Source: Aplidium turbinatum (Eukaryota > Chordata > Ascidiacea > Aplousobranchia > Polyclinidae). Taken from it: a DNA stretch of 64,000 nucleotides. The stretch is taken from contig OU964921.1 of the NCBI GenBank assembly GCA_918807975.1, forward strand, positions 45,906,498-45,970,497, given 5' to 3'. The translations under genes were made by a program, and so were the position numbers. The first letter of the stretch is position 1; every line of letters begins with the position of its first letter. The notes under the pieces are model-generated. The model made no database searches, was not told the origin of the DNA, and worked only from the letters and a program-made list of their open reading frames with translations. This document shows, piece after piece, positions 23,401 to 38,400 of the stretch.

Positions 23401-26400
23401 GAAGGCAACTGAAAACCATTACTACCACAGTGAAATCGCAGCATGGCTAAAACAGGTTGTTTGTATCTACTGCATACTGTACATTTGTGAAGTCTTATAC
23501 ATTTAGTCTGTAGCCGCGTGATGATTTTCCTTACAATTTTATAATACAACTGCCTTAAGGAAGGCACATGGTCAGATTCTAATTGCCATCATTGATCTGG
23601 GAAAGTTTCCAAAATGCACCATGCGGAAATAGAGTTGCACTGAATAATATCAAGACATAATTGATGTAAAAAATAAAAATCAAAGGTAGCCTACCATGAG
23701 ATTGATGATATTGCATTTACAATAAATGACTGTTCTTTCTTTCTGGTAACAGCTATGCATTAACTGTTACCCAACCTGTCTTCTTTCTAACTTTTGACTC
23801 AAGTTCCACATGTGTTGAGTTAAGATGGTATATTGTAAAAATGAGACGGGTTCAATTGTGATGTGGAATAGTCACTTCACACTCTTATTACGTCCGTCCG
23901 TTAGATTCACACATCGTAAAAGAAAGACGCAACACGTTTGGAAAACACAAGTTAGAAAAATAGAGAAAGAATGACGAGAGATTGTCGCTCAAGCGTGACA
24001 GTGCATCGCAATGATGACGTCACGATTGCGCGACAATCTGTCACAATACGGAGACAGATAACTTGGCCATAATTTCGTGAACATAGCAGCCTCCAAGATG
24101 AATATTACAATATCCATCTTCCAGAAGATTATTTTTACCTAAACGAAATTACTAATCATTGGCCATACCTACCACACATTAAACATAATTGCAATGTCGC
24201 ATAATACTGTCGTATAAATAACATACATACGACATAGTCATGTAGATTGTAGATGAACCTGTAGTCCCGCACTGCTGTCTGAAGGTATTTAAAATGGACC
24301 ATGTTTACATGACATTATTTACACACTACAGGCTACACACGGTTATACAAAAACAAAGTTGTCATATGACGATACTAAATTAAATGTGAAAGAATGAATA
24401 AGATGCTCAGCTTAGTCACAGGTATCACAAGCAAATTTGCTGTAAGCGATATTGGCGTAACTCAAAGTGACAATATGTAGCCTACTTGATAAATACATAC
24501 GGTTCCAGCCAGATTGTATCTATTTAATTTGTAAACAGCGAGCATAAGCATCATACATCACACAAGTCATAAACAATTAAACATTAATAAAAAAGTGAAC
24601 ACATTTTCTATGAGTGACGTCCCTTAACGTCCATCTGGGGGGCCCGAACCAACTGGAGCGAGCACAGCAGTGCGTGCCCGCGCGCCCTCTACCGGAGCAA
24701 CGCAAGAAATATCACGAAGCACGGTTTCAACGTGCGACTTCTTTGTGTTAGTGTCCCATGCTACCACAGCCACCCTCACCCTTCTCACAAACTCTTTACC
24801 CTTTCGATGCTGCGGTAAAATTTCAACCACTCTGCCGACTCGGTAGTCCCCTCGTTTAGGCCGATCGTTCATATCCCATACCAGGACCAAGTCTCCGGGT
24901 TCTAAATTGCGACAGATGTCTCTCCATTTCCCCCGACCCTGCAGCTGAGGTAGGTAGAAATCTGTCCAGTGACCCCAAAACTTATCAGAGAGCCCTTGTA
25001 AAAACCGGTAATCACGCCTCAGAAGGTCCCTAGGTTGAGGATCCCCCAAGGGCACATAACGGCCGAAGGCGGGTGTAAGCAATGACGCAGGTGTTATCAC
25101 CGCAAAATCGTCAGGGTCATCACTTAACGATACCAATGGTCTTTCGTTGACAATCCTAACGGCGCTCGAGGAAAACGTCAGCAATTCAACATAGCTTGGC
25201 TTACGTGCCAACTCGTGCACAGTTCTTGTGAAAATTAGCTTGAACTGCTTGACCATGGATTCCCAAGTGCCACCTTGCAATGGGGCATATGGCGGGATCC
25301 TTTCAAACTTAACACCTCTTTCACGTAGAGAGTTCGACCACTCGCAAGACTCAAGCAACTCTGGCAAAAGGTTAGCTGCCCCTTGAAACGTAGACCCGTT
25401 ATCAGAGAACAATTTCGTCACGGAGCCTCTTACGTCAGTGAACCTGCTAAATGCCAATATGAACTCATTCAATGACAGCGAAGTGACAAGTTCGACATGT
25501 ATTGCCCTTGAAGCCATGCAAGTAAACAACAATCCCCACGCCTTACGTGTACTTCTCCCTTGAACGAATTCAATTGGCCCCAAGTAGTCCATGCCACAGA
25601 TGTCAAAGGCTTTATCACATGTAGCAGTACGAGCTACTGGGAGATCTGACATGAGCTGCCTTATGGGCTTCGCTTTCTCCAACGCACACCTCGCACATTC
25701 TTTTAAGTATTTTTTGACCGCACATGCACCTTTGATGATCCAAAACCTCTGCCTTGTACAAAGCAGCGAATGTTGTACACCAACATGACCATTTCGGCTG
25801 TGATACCATAACACAACCAGCCGCGTGAGCGCGTGCTTTGTTGGCAAGATAATCGGATGTTTTCTATCTTCAGACAAAACCGGTGCATTACTCAATCTTC
25901 CTTCAATTCTTAACAGACCCTTTTCATCTACGCATGGTCTAAACCTACGTAATGATCTCAAATCACCCAACCACTGTTTATTACGTACGCTACTCCTTTT
26001 GCTTAGCTTTTTGATCGCCTCATCCAAGGCTTCTGGCGATTCTTCAGTCATCAATTCCACAGCAGACCCATACACTTTATTTTGAACAAATTTAACAACT
26101 AATTTCAATGACCAGTTAAGATAATCGACATCTAACTTCGGCTTACGAAACTCGCGTCCTTTGATTTTGCAGAACAGAAACTGAACAAACGCTGCCCTAT
26201 AGGCCACACGCTTCTGCAAAACATACAACGACGGAGCAGAGGCAATGAGTTGTTCTAGACTGTCATCATCGTCACCAGGGCACATCTCAACCTTTGTGCA
26301 ATTAGTCTTATGACAAGATACCCTACCCACACCATCATCAACAAGAGGGATTTCGCAGCTTTGTGATAAAAACCTAGGTCCGTGAAACCACAAACTTCTC

Positions 26401-29400
26401 GATGTCTCCTTCTTAACTCCATCTGGTCTTGAAGCAACATCTGCCGGGTTTAAATCTGTGGGACAATACCTCCAATCTGAAGACTCCGAAAACAATAATA
26501 TTTTGTCAACACGACGTGCTACAAATTTGTCCAATCTCAACTCGTCATTTTTTAGCCAATGCAAAACAGTTTTCGAGTCAGACCACAAAAAGGGCTTACA
26601 GTTATCTAGTTTTAACGACTCCTTAGCCTGTCGGAGTAACTCTACACCCATCACAGCAGCAACCAATTCCTTTCGCGGAATTCCCCAAGAGCGCTGATGC
26701 CTTAAAGCCACTTTACTCTTGCCGAAGACGATCGACACTGATATAGATTCATTTACTATCCGACGTAAATAAACAACACTACCAAAGACACGCTCTGATG
26801 CATCCGAAAAACAATGCAGTTGGAAAACCACTTTATCATTGGGCTCCACTGGGATAGAATTCGCAAAGTAATACCGAGGCAATGACATGTCTAACAGTGA
26901 CTTTATCAATTGAAACCATGTTTCCCAATCTTTTACAACATTGTCTGGAACCGGGGTGTCCCAGTCAAAGTTATCAATTGCTAATTGCTGCAAGATCAAT
27001 CTAGCCTTCACGAAGAAGCAACAAAATATCCCAAGAGGGTCAAACGACTTGCCTAATTGGCTTAACATGCTTCTTCGCGTGTATTTGTTCAAAGTTTGCA
27101 GTTCTGACTTGAGTTTTAAGCAATCAGAGCTTGTCTCCCAGATACAACCAAGAGCCTTCATGCCAGGCATGTCATCCTGACATTCATCATCCAAGTCTAG
27201 GTCTCGGAAACCAGACGCTAATGAGTCTACATTCAAATTTGACAACGCTGGAAGTGCCTCACCATTAGCACTCCACTTAACCAAATGAAACCCGCGACTT
27301 TTAAACAAAGAAATCGACTCGTTTACAACCGACTCTGCATCACACAAGCTATCCACCGCAAATATTATGTCATCCATATAGATATTTTCTCGTATAGTGT
27401 TTAAAGTCAGGTCCGATGCGCCAGTTGCATTATCCTCTAAAGTCTTACGAATCGCAAAACTCGCTACAAAGGGTGAGCTCTTAAGTCCCCAGGCATGGCG
27501 CGTGAATCTATACGGCCGCATAGCGCCATTAATATCATCGTTGTCAAACCACAAGATGCGCAGCAAATCTCTTTGCGCTTCAGGCACTTTTACCTGAAAA
27601 AAGAATTTAGCTAGATCCGACATAAAGGCATAGCGACCCATACGAAACCGCGCAAGAACACCCGCCAGGCTGTTAAGCAAATCGGGGCCGGTGAAAATCC
27701 AATCATTTAAACAAGTGCCATTAAATGTTGCCTTCCCATCATATACAATCCTTTTTTTAGTTTGTGATGTAACAAAGTATGGAAGGTACCAAGAGCCACA
27801 TTCAGTTGACTCGTTCAAAGCGGGTTCTATAAATCCTTTTTCCTTTAGCTCCTGAAAAGTTTCTAGCAAAAATTTGTACAACTCGGCGTCACACACGGCT
27901 TTTCGCTTCAACGCCCCTAACCGCTTTCGAGCCAGGCTTTCATTTTCCGGTAACTGAAGGTCACCTTTAAATGGGATAGGAATCTCATAACGATTGTCCG
28001 ATAACACATGATTTTCGTTAGTCAATCTCAGCACTTTCCTATCAGCGCGTGACATGCTCCGCTGCGAATCTGCGAGCGTGGCTTCTTTTAACTCCTGTCT
28101 TAATTCATCCACAATACAGTCGCGCGTCAAAATTTCACGTTTTAACCAGTCCACGTTCTCAAGGTCATCGCGAACCTGTACTTTCCTGACTGTGACACGA
28201 CTATCCGAACAGAGAGGAGACCGCCCTCCACCGGCTAGCCATCCCAACGGTGTGTTGATCGCGTGCGGCTCATACAACGTCTTACCAACTCGCTCTTCAA
28301 GCACAGTTAACAAGAATGGACAATCATCGCCTATCAAAATGTCCACAGTCTGACGATTTTTTAATTCAAACACACTAATGTCATCAAAATGTCTGTAACC
28401 ACTCAATTCTTGCTTATGGGGCAAGGTTTCCATGTCATCGCTCTATGGCGTCGAACAAACAACATTATCTATGTTAAAGCTCTCACCAGTCGACAACGAT
28501 TTTACCACAAATTTGACCAAACCAGTATCAACTTTCGCGTCACCGTTCAAGGTTTTCATGGTAAAGGAAATGTTTTCATAGGGCTGTAACCCCAACTCTG
28601 CACACAAAGATTTTGATACCAGCGTTATCTGGGATTCATAATCAAGCTGAGAGTACACCAACTTTTCTAAGCCAGTTGCCGGGTTTATGACCTTCACAGC
28701 AACTGTTCGGTTTAAAACTTTACAAGGTGTCACTTTCACATTTCTCAAAGAGACTGATTTTTCTCTACCTTGAACTCCAGTTTTATTAACCGCAGACTTG
28801 TCAACTTTGTCCACAGCGGACTCGCGTACCTTCTTTGGAACTGGTTTGTTTGCTGGCCTATCATTAACGACCCATTCATGCAACATAGCGAAATGCTTCG
28901 GCGTTTTATAGTTAGCATCCTGACACTGATCACAGTTCATGGCACAGCGACAATCTCTAGCCCGATGCTTTCCTCCACAATTATAACAGAGCCAATGTTT
29001 GTAGAAAAACTCTTCACGCTTTGCCACAGTCATACCTTGCAAACGATGACATACCTCCAAACCATGATCCACATTCACACCAAACGAAAGGCAACACTCA
29101 CACAACGAGACACTCGTTTTTGACGTTGCAGAATTTATATTACCATAGCCGTCAACCTTGGCCGCCGTATGTTTCACTTGAAATGCACCCGCATCCCTTT
29201 TACTCTCCGACTTACCAGAAGAATGGTTATTGCTCGACTTATAGTCCTCACTCATTAACCAAACGCCAAAGTCGGTTGATTTCGCATTTTCTTCCGCAAT
29301 AACAAACTGCAACAAACTATCAAAGGAAGGGTCCGCCGTACAACCAAATTTATCACCTAAGAAATCAATGAAGCGTTGACGCGCATAAACGGGCAAACGT

Positions 29401-32400
29401 TTAGCTAGATCACAGACAAATTTCCCTTCAAGGTAGTCCAACCGCTTGTATGCTGCCGCATATATTTGGCAATCTAGTAATTCTGCCCGAAACTTGCGCC
29501 AACCAGTAATGTCAGCCCCCGACACACGCGGCCCAAATCGGATACTTTTAACACAGGCCTCAGAATTAAAACCGCCGCGAACAGAAAATCTTAAAGACAA
29601 ACGCTCCAATGCCATATTAGCACGCATTGCTTCGTTGTAACCTGGGGTGCTACTGATCACCAAGCTTATGTCTTGAGCAGCAGTTTTAATACATGCTGCT
29701 CTAATCAAGCTCAGTCTCATATCCTCATACGGGCATTTTTCTAACAAAGCCTTTATCTCGTTTCTAAAAACAATAAAGGGCATAGAAAACCCGTCATATT
29801 TTATGAGCGAGGCCATGTCAAGATAGTCCTTCCTTGACGCCTTCTCGCACGCTCCGTCGTAGACTAGGGGCGGTTGTTGTTCTCCCCTTGCCATCACGTC
29901 ACTTTCATGCAAGGGTAAGCCATGATACCCATCATGGACTGCACTACCCTTAGGGATATACCTAGTAGTATCAGTAAATCCTGGCGGAGGTCTAATAGGT
30001 CTCTCATAGACAGGTACATTTAAGCTAGGGGCCATTAACTTGTCTGCTTCGTTAGCAGCCTCCATATGGGCACAGAATTTAGACAACACTGAGTGAGGGG
30101 CTTTTTTTGGTTTCTCGCTTTCCTTGAGATGGGGACCATCTTTCACCTGGGCGCTCGTCTTGGAATCCTGCGTGCGATAACTCCTCAAGCTATGTGTCTT
30201 CTCTGTAGAAGATTCCGACATGGCCATCTGCTTCTGCAAGCTTGCACGTACTTGTAACTCCTTAAGCTCTCTGGCCAGCTTACGCTCTTCTCGGGCTTCC
30301 TGTTCCCGGGCCTCCTTAAGCTCTCTGGCCAGCTTACGCTCTTCTCGGGCTTCCTTAAGCTCTCTGGCCAGCTTACGCTCTTCTCGGGCTTCCTGTTCTT
30401 GGGCCTCCTTCAATTTCCTTGTCTCTCGCGCCTCATCTAAGCGGTTCTCAATTTGAATCTGTTCTAATTGAGTTTCCAGATCAATCTGAGCTAGAATATG
30501 CGCAGACCTTCTGCTTTTCCCTGCAGATGAGGGAGGGACCCCAATGGTTATGTTTGGCAGGGAAGCTGAATTGACTGGGAGCGAGTCTGTTAGCTCCTCC
30601 CATCGTTCCTTACATCTTCTCACCAACATCTCAAACTCGGGGGCGACTCGAGGTTCGGAGTCCTCCTTCTGCGTAATGGCACAAAAGTCTCTAACCCTCC
30701 AATCTAGAGCCTTGACATGCTGTGATTCAAATTCTATGACTTCGTCTCTGCTTCTTAGTTCCCCAAGCTGTCTCGTGGCCGCACTGATGTCACTAAGTAG
30801 CTGACGCCTTTGTTGACGGGCTTCCCTGTCATTCTGTAGCCCTAACACTTCCTGGTGAACCTCCTCTCTACCGACCTCTGAGGGCAGTTGTGATTGTACT
30901 ACTGGTCCACTCACCGGAAGCCGCGCTACGGTGGCCCCACTCTCCACGACAGATCCACCTCGCCCCACCAAAGAGCGACGGACCGGCTCCTGTACACTCC
31001 CCAGCCCGCCCGAGACCCACATACAGTCCTCAAGGGAAGCGGCACTCATAGTTATTTGATTATTTCAGTAACTTATTAAATGGAATATGTACGGTAATCA
31101 ACAAATTAATCTTTTACTACTAAATTTCAGTAGGCTACACAAATTTGCTATAAAAGCTCGATAACATACACAATCAAATTAAGTAGCACACTGACCAGAG
31201 GCAGGAAATAGTCCTCGCACCACTGCCCTTACGAGAAGCGTCGCACCCTTTGTCCACGTGGTCCAGTTTCAAAATGGCGTCGCGCGCTTCGTCTTGTGGT
31301 CGGTGGGATATCACAGTTTCTTGCTCTCCTCGGACAGTTCGATCGTCGACGGATTGTGGGTCTGGTGACCGTTCCCCAGCCGCTTCAGGCAGTATAAAGT
31401 AACCGTGCTTATACTGCCCCACAGTAGAATTAGTGACTTCTCGACCTGGAGATCTGGTTTCGCTTTTTCGATTGCTGTTCTTTGGCCGCTTCTGTTGGCC
31501 AGCAATATGCGTTTTGACAACACCAGCAACAAACAATCTTTGTAGCTTCACGATTGAAGTGACCAGCTAACAATAAATTGAAGATCGGTAACTACAGACT
31601 CACGATTGAAGTGACCTCCCGTTTAACACAATTGAAGATGTTCTTTCTTTCTGGTAACAGCTATGCATTAACTGTTACCCAACCTGTCTTCTTTCTAACT
31701 TTTGACTCAAGTTCCACATGTGTTGAGTTAAGATGGTATATTGTACAAATGAGACGGGTTCAATTGTGATGTGGAATAGTCACTTCACACTCTTATTACG
31801 TCCGTCCGTTAGATTCACACATCGTAAAAGAAAGACGCAACACGTTTGGAAAACACAAGTTAGAAAAATAGAGAAAGAATGACGAGAGATTGTCGCTCAA
31901 GCGTGACAGTGCATCGCAATGATGACGTCACGATTGCGCAACAATCTGTCACAATACGGAGACAGATAACTTGGCCATAATTTCGTGAACAATGACTTTC
32001 ACACAGAACAACATCACTGTTCATCATCAACAACTGAGTTAAAACTATATCTTTCACTTTCAAAAACACAAAGTTGAGCAAAAACCTAAATTTAAGATTC
32101 TGTTGCATTTCTCCTTAGCGACCTCGAAGTCCAATGGTCATTTTGTATGGTCAGTAGGGTGGGCCGTTTTTGACTTTTTTTCGAAATTCAAAAACGGCTA
32201 GTCATAAAAAGTGGCACATGCATAACAAAATTACGTGTGCAAAATTTCATCAGTTTGGGGGTGCATCTTCTGCCCCCGCAGGGCGGTCAAACTTTCAATT
32301 TTTTGAAAAAAAAGGGAAATTTCACTTTCTGTTTTAAGATAATTTTTTTTATAATTTTTCTACTGGCTAGTTATAAATTGTAAGTGGGATGTACCCAAAA

Positions 32401-35400
32401 CTTTCCTATGTAAAGGCATGTTCGCAGCTTAAGGTTTACTGCCCCCGCATCGACGACCAAAATGCTGAATTTTCACCAATTTGAAATGCTATTTTGTCAT
32501 TGCTCAATAACCAAACTTGTCGCAAAAGGGTGAGATGGTGTTAACGCTGTACGCTCATTTATGTTCTGTCCATTAACTTTGCAGGATGATACGAACTGAC
32601 AAACCATAAGACGTAGTCTTGCTTAAACTAAAAGCAATAGTAGCCTACGTTTGGTCAGTTGCAGCTATAAAACGCAACCTATAATTTACTTCAGAATAAA
32701 AGCAATATGATCTGCAGGTTCCGTAAATGGAATGTACTGTTCAGTTCCACGTGAATTTTTATCATTATTTTGTTTACACAAATTTGTCATTTACAAACAT
32801 TTACAAATGTTTTCAGGATGGGCATAAAACGCATTCCTCTATAGGCTATTACTCTGTTGAGGATATTGGGAGTTTGTTCGATAGCTTCTGAGCAGAGTGT
32901 AGAATTTTAAAGAAATGTTTTTGGCCATTAGTGAAATTGCTTTCCTTTATACTGTAATGGCAAACCATACTGAAATATAAACATTCATAATATAGTCCAC
33001 ACGTTCCACCAATACAGCTGACGCGTTAGATGCAACATATAAACGTAGAATTCTATTGGCTGTGTTCAACCATCTTAAGTGGTTCATCATACCTGGACTC
33101 CTATAGTAAGCATCCTTCCATCTTTTCAGATGATGGTAGCACTCTGGATATACGGCAGCTTCTCATGTGGCTCTGAAGTCCAATCCTGGCGTGGCAATCT
33201 CGTCCACAGTTTGGACATATGAAATCAAAGGAGTTCTGAGGCTGCTGTCTCTCTTTTCTTCTTTGTCTTCTTTGCTCTACTGTAGTTTCTTCCTCCGCCT
33301 TGACTGACCCTTTGCTAGACCCGCACGTACTTCGTAGCGCCATCTGTTGCGGTTTGCTGCGATCAGTTCCCAGCTGGCAGGGTCTATGTCAGTTAGCTTC
33401 AGGTCTCGTTTACAAAAGTCTCTGAAACGCAGTGCAGGTCGTCCTACTGGGCGTTTCCCTGTGACAAGTTCACTGTACAGAATGTCCTTTGGAATGCGCC
33501 CATCCTTCATTCTGGATACATGCCCCAACCAGCGTAGACGTCGCTGGCAGAGGAGAAGGTGTATGCTCAGGGAGCAAGAACGTTCCAGAACAGTGGTGTT
33601 AGGTATTCTGTCCTTCCAGGAAATACCAAGAATGCGCCTCAAGCAACGAAGGTGAAAGCTTTCAAGGCGGTTTTCTTGTCTGGCATAAGTGGTCCAAAAC
33701 TCATTATCGTACAGCAGAGTAGCCTACTAAGAACACACGCACGGTACACTTTGAGTTTTGTGTTTAGTGTCAAAAGATTATTGTCCCTCACTCTCGCCCC
33801 GAGTTGAGTCATCACTCCTGCAGCCCTGGCTATCCGTCTATCGATTTCCTTATCTAAGGACAGGTTGCTGGTGACCGTTGAACCAAAGTAGGTGAAGTGG
33901 TCTGTCACTTCAAGCACTTCTGATCCTATGGTGATGGCAGGTGGCTTGGGGACATCTTGGCCCATGACTACTGTTTTCTTGATACTGATGGTCATAGCGA
34001 ATTCCCTGCAGGCGTGTGCAAACTGGTCGAGCAACTGCTGCAGCTCGTGCTCGACGTGGACGCCTATATGCGAAATGAATTGACATATCTCCAATTTTCA
34101 CTGCTCTGTACATGTGTAGAAGATATTTTTGGTCGGTGCTGAGGTCATTTTCATCAATTTCAATCTCTGGTGCAGGAACTGCTTTATATTTTACAACATG
34201 TGACAGTGGCTAGCTGCTTTATAATTGGCCCAGTGAAGCTATCAGGTCTGCTAGTATTGCCATATCTTTTATAAGATGCCTAAGAGGCAATTCATTACTA
34301 TGGAGTAGGCATATTAACCATTGAAGTGGCTTTTGGAAATGATCTTCCAGGAGCTTTATCACGACGCCTTTTTGACCTGTGTTTATTGCGGTTCCATCGC
34401 ATCCAATTGCCATTACATTACCGTAGCCAATTTTATTGGATCCAAGATATTCAAGAATCCCGGTACCCGGTAGCTATTGACACATTAGATCAGTTGGCTG
34501 TAGTAAAATGACCAATGAAATGATAACTTGGCTCCTCAAGTAAAGTAATGTGTTCTTCAACTGCGAAATGTTTTCGAAGTCGCCCAGCAATTTCATTTTG
34601 TTTGATGGTTTACAGTAATCTTTTCGGCCATCAAAATATATGCTTTGCAAATTTATGCACATGATTGGCCTATTTTCCATTTGAGTTGTAAACCTCATTT
34701 TTTTTCTCGCTCTTCTCACTTTGCTTTGATCTATGACTGATTGAGATTCGCTATCCGTTACAACTCCCGCATCTTGTAGAAATGATGAAGCAATAAGTGC
34801 TGCAGACCTATCTGAAATACCAGTACGATCGCATGATTCAGCAAATACTACTAAACTGGAAGTAACCTTGCTTTTTCTGGGGTTTTCCGAGGCAAAACTG
34901 GGTTGATAATCAAAATTTTCGCAGCGTTCTTCATTGGATGACGAAGTTTCCGAGCTTGAATAAGTTAAAGGTGTTTTAACCAAAGCGCTACTTGTGCCTG
35001 CTCCTGGGTCTTCACGTAAGGAACGGAATTGTTCTGATCTTGCGACTCTCCTCGGAAAACGTTTAAAATTAGATTTTGTGGCCGATTTATCATGTTTATC
35101 AATCACCATTATGCGAGTTGTTATTTGATCAAGAAGGAACTGTTGTTCTGTAACAGGAACACGATTTTCCTGCGGCAAGTACATTGCAGAAAATTGGAAC
35201 ACTTAGGCTACAACAACCGATTTCAAATATTTTTACTTTACAGATTCCTTCATTTGGTCCAAATTTTACTGAAATTTAGGCCCACCTCTAGAATTTGGCT
35301 TCAAAAGGTTATTCATGTTTTTTGTAACTCTTTATCATAAATATGTACTGATGTTCGTACCTCATTCGTATCATCCTGCAAACTTAATGGACAGAACATA

Positions 35401-38400
35401 AATGAGCGTACAGCGTTAACACCATCTCGCCCTTTTGCGACAAGTTTGGTTATTGAGCAATGACAAAATAGCATCTCAAATTGGTGAAAATTCAGCATTT
35501 TGGTCGTCGATGCGGGGGCAGTAAACCTTAAGCTTCGAACATGCCTTTACATAGGAAAGTTCTGGGTACATCCCACTTACAAAAAAAATTATCTTAAAAC
35601 AGAAAGTGAAATTTCCCTTTTTTTTTTCAAAAAATTGAAAGTTTGACCCACCCCCTGCGGGGGCAGAAGATGCACCCCCAAACTGATGAAATTTTGCACA
35701 CGTAATTTTTTCATGCATGTGCCTCTTTTTATGACTAGCCGTTTTTGAATTTCGAAAAAAAGTCAAAAACGGCCCACCCTAATGGTCAGTAGCCTGACAT
35801 TGTCAGCAACTTCTTGACACGTAGATAGGCCACTTAATTTATAATATGAGCGTCATTATTTCGTAAACACAATTTAACATTATTTCGTCGAGAAGAATCC
35901 ACTCTGTCTGTTTCTTGCTGTGCTATAATAATAATAATAATCGTGTTTTTATTTGCGCTCATTGCGATAAAATACAGTACACTGCGATCACAGATGCGAT
36001 ACAACAGCCGACAGAAAGCAGCGAAGTGACATATAGTCTTCGAGTCAGCTCTGCCGGGTTTTGGTAAATCTAATATCCACCATTTTGCCAAAAATGACTT
36101 TTTTGCATTTTTCTATGTTTAAAGACTTCATGCATCTCCTGACAAAAATGTGTGCCCCAATGTAGTATGGTTTTCGAGATAATTGGTGTGTAAAACCTTA
36201 CATATTCTAATCTGTGCAAGAATAATTTTCTGAAACCAAACATACTCCTCTACTCCAATCACGTAACAGGCTAAATTTCATCAGCATTGCGGCAGGCTAC
36301 TTCACCATAGTTTAGCCTGCATCTCTTGAGCTGCGTGAAGTGAATCTAAAAGCGTTTGATAAAGTAGATTAGGCTAAATGTTGTTAAGCACTAATTAAGC
36401 TGAATTATGTAGACTAGCCTAAAATTGTCCGTCCGAACACACTAGATTTTCGTTTTATTAAATGCCGTATCATTTATGTCTCGTCGATAAGTTTAACTTT
36501 TCGTAGCCTACTGGTGTTTTGATGGTTTAGTTGACTTTACGGTACGCTAAATAGCTTAGCTTGCATACTAAGAATTTAAAGCAGAGACCCGGGAGTACGC
36601 TACTCGGTGTGTTCGGTCATTTCTAATCAGCCGTACCAGATGCTGTGTAGCCAATGTAGTAGCTTAAGGTAGCTTTAAATGAAGGCATGGTAATCAAGTA
36701 GGCTCGGCTACCAGCAACTGATTTTAAATCGGCGATAGCCTTCAACCTAGCAGGCTTCTGTGATATCAGCAGAGTTATGCACAAATTACAGTGACGAAAT
36801 GATACACAGTTTTGGGAGAAATCTAAAGGCTTACTTTAGGTTTGATTAGGCTTACAAAGTCAACATAGTGTGATCAAAGCCAACATTTAGCTTATATTAG
36901 GCTTTATTATACAAAAGCATAACATTAAATAAGCCAATAAGGCGGTTAAAGTCAACATCGAGAACATATATTAGGTTTTATTATACAAACCTAATACATT
37001 TTTTATAACTAGTTATCTGGCAAAACCAAATATACGCCATGTTTTAATAAACAAACAAACAGTCAACTTCGAGTGTTTTACCTTCGTAATTTTACAGCTT
37101 ATACACAAAAATTTGTTTACCTAGAAAACTTGAAAATGGCGGATATTAGGTTTAGCCAAATCACGGCAGAGCTGCTCCCCTTATTTTGGCTTGCCATTAA
37201 GTGTCTTTGCCGAGACACAGCCGCGTTCTCTTGGGCGGTGTCAAACCCACGTCTTTTCGAACGCCGCGCTGACGTTCTCACCATTCGGCTGCGCAGCCGA
37301 CATGACCGTGAATCTATGAATCCTATTAACCTATGAATCCCAACCGCTTGCTCCCCTCAAGTCTCTACGAATCTGCAAACGAACAACCCCGGCGACTGAA
37401 ATCGAGACCCCCATTTGTATGTGCCGCACAACTTTTGATGAAAACGCCGAAGACTAATCCATCATTTTTGCTTCCGAGCGGACTACCTAGGGAGCTTCTT
37501 AGAGGAAAATACTCCAAAGCTGCAAATTTCATCTCCAACACGAGTCCTTATCCAACCGGAATGTTTTTGCCAAGGAAGGCCTGGAAGCGGCTTCAGCGCT
37601 TGTGCACTGGCGTCGGAGCATTTCGCTCCAACATGCATAACTAGACGATGGCTCCATCTACGACATGTGAGTGTGGCAAGAAAGAACAGATCGCAGACCA
37701 TACTATCTGCAACCACGCCATCTACCATGCTCTAAAGAGTGTGCGTGGACTGCGTGAACTGGATGACGAATCAATTCAGTGGCTGCTCGACACCTGCCTA
37801 CATGCCCAAACATCTAGACCACGGGTTTCCAACCTGGAGTTCGCAAACCGCTTGGGGGCTCGTGGGATAGTGTAAAGGGGTCCGTAAATGTCTTGGTATT
37901 GGCAGCATGTAGGCTATCTTATTTTTTATTGTTTGCGCAACGAATGAAATCACAAACAAAGTATATTTTCAAAACTCAATAACGGCAGACTACCATCATA
38001 ATGATCTTTAACAAGCAAATATTTGGGATCATTGTAACGTTTGTTGCAATAATTTGAATTTATTGCATCATAAACGAAAACTTTTCTGGCTGATGGATGA
38101 TGCTCAAAGTGGTGATTTCCTTCTCCTTTTGCAAAAACAATTTAGTCTCCACTTGGATGCTCTGTCAACGTCGTTTGGTGGATATTTCAATTCGGAACAG
38201 TTGTCGCAAGCAGTTACGATTAGAAATGTGTTAGAAATCATCGGTTAGTTAGATCGATTCAAATACATTTAAATAGATGGATAGAACTCCCATCAGCGAT
38301 GCCAATCGTTACAAAGATATATAATTGATTTAAAATCGAAGGACTTAATACAATTGGAATGTCATTCCAATTTAGTGGATTGGAATGCTTGAAGCACCAA

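Larger units (their letters stand above)
23731..31991 (-). mobile_element. BEL/Pao LTR retrotransposon, looks whole and young
   Basis: Two 353-bp direct repeats (23731-24083 and 31639-31991) begin TG and end CA, and a 5-bp duplication ATGAC flanks the insertion (23726-23730 and 31992-31996). The repeats differ at two positions (about 0.6%), so insertion was recent. Between them lie two long abutting frames on the minus strand. Domain order (coiled-coil gag, CCHC knuckle, protease-like region, RT, RNase H-like/A17 region, integrase) is that of BEL/Pao. At most one break is apparent, unless two frames is its native layout. It lies inside the 16-kb intron of Kelch copy B, in the same orientation as the gene. 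Confidence 0.93.
32155..35781 (-). mobile_element. DNA transposon with about 420-bp inverted repeats and perfect 8-bp target duplication
   Basis: Arms 32155-32595 and 35365-35781 begin TAGGGTGGGCCGTTTTTGAC on both sides. ATGGTCAG flanks both ends (32147-32154 and 35782-35789). The transposase on the minus strand shows DRTGISDRSAALIAS and IDQSKVRRARKKMR (34474-35202), then AIGCDGTAINTGQKGV, LHSNELPLRHL and DLSTDQKYLLHMY (34084-34413). After a LINE insertion it continues HLRWLNTANRILRLYVAS (near 33030). Frameshifts are present, so this copy is inactive. The order D, D, RW recalls hAT-type folds, but I leave the superfamily open. Confidence 0.8.

Noticed and set aside
30220-30456. Ser/Leu/Arg repeat ORF on the plus strand
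   Set aside because: Antisense of the coiled-coil region of the BEL/Pao gag-like frame.
35834-36091. 85-residue minus-strand ORF
   Set aside because: It crosses an (AAT)n microsatellite, which gives the run of isoleucines; no homology or splice context.
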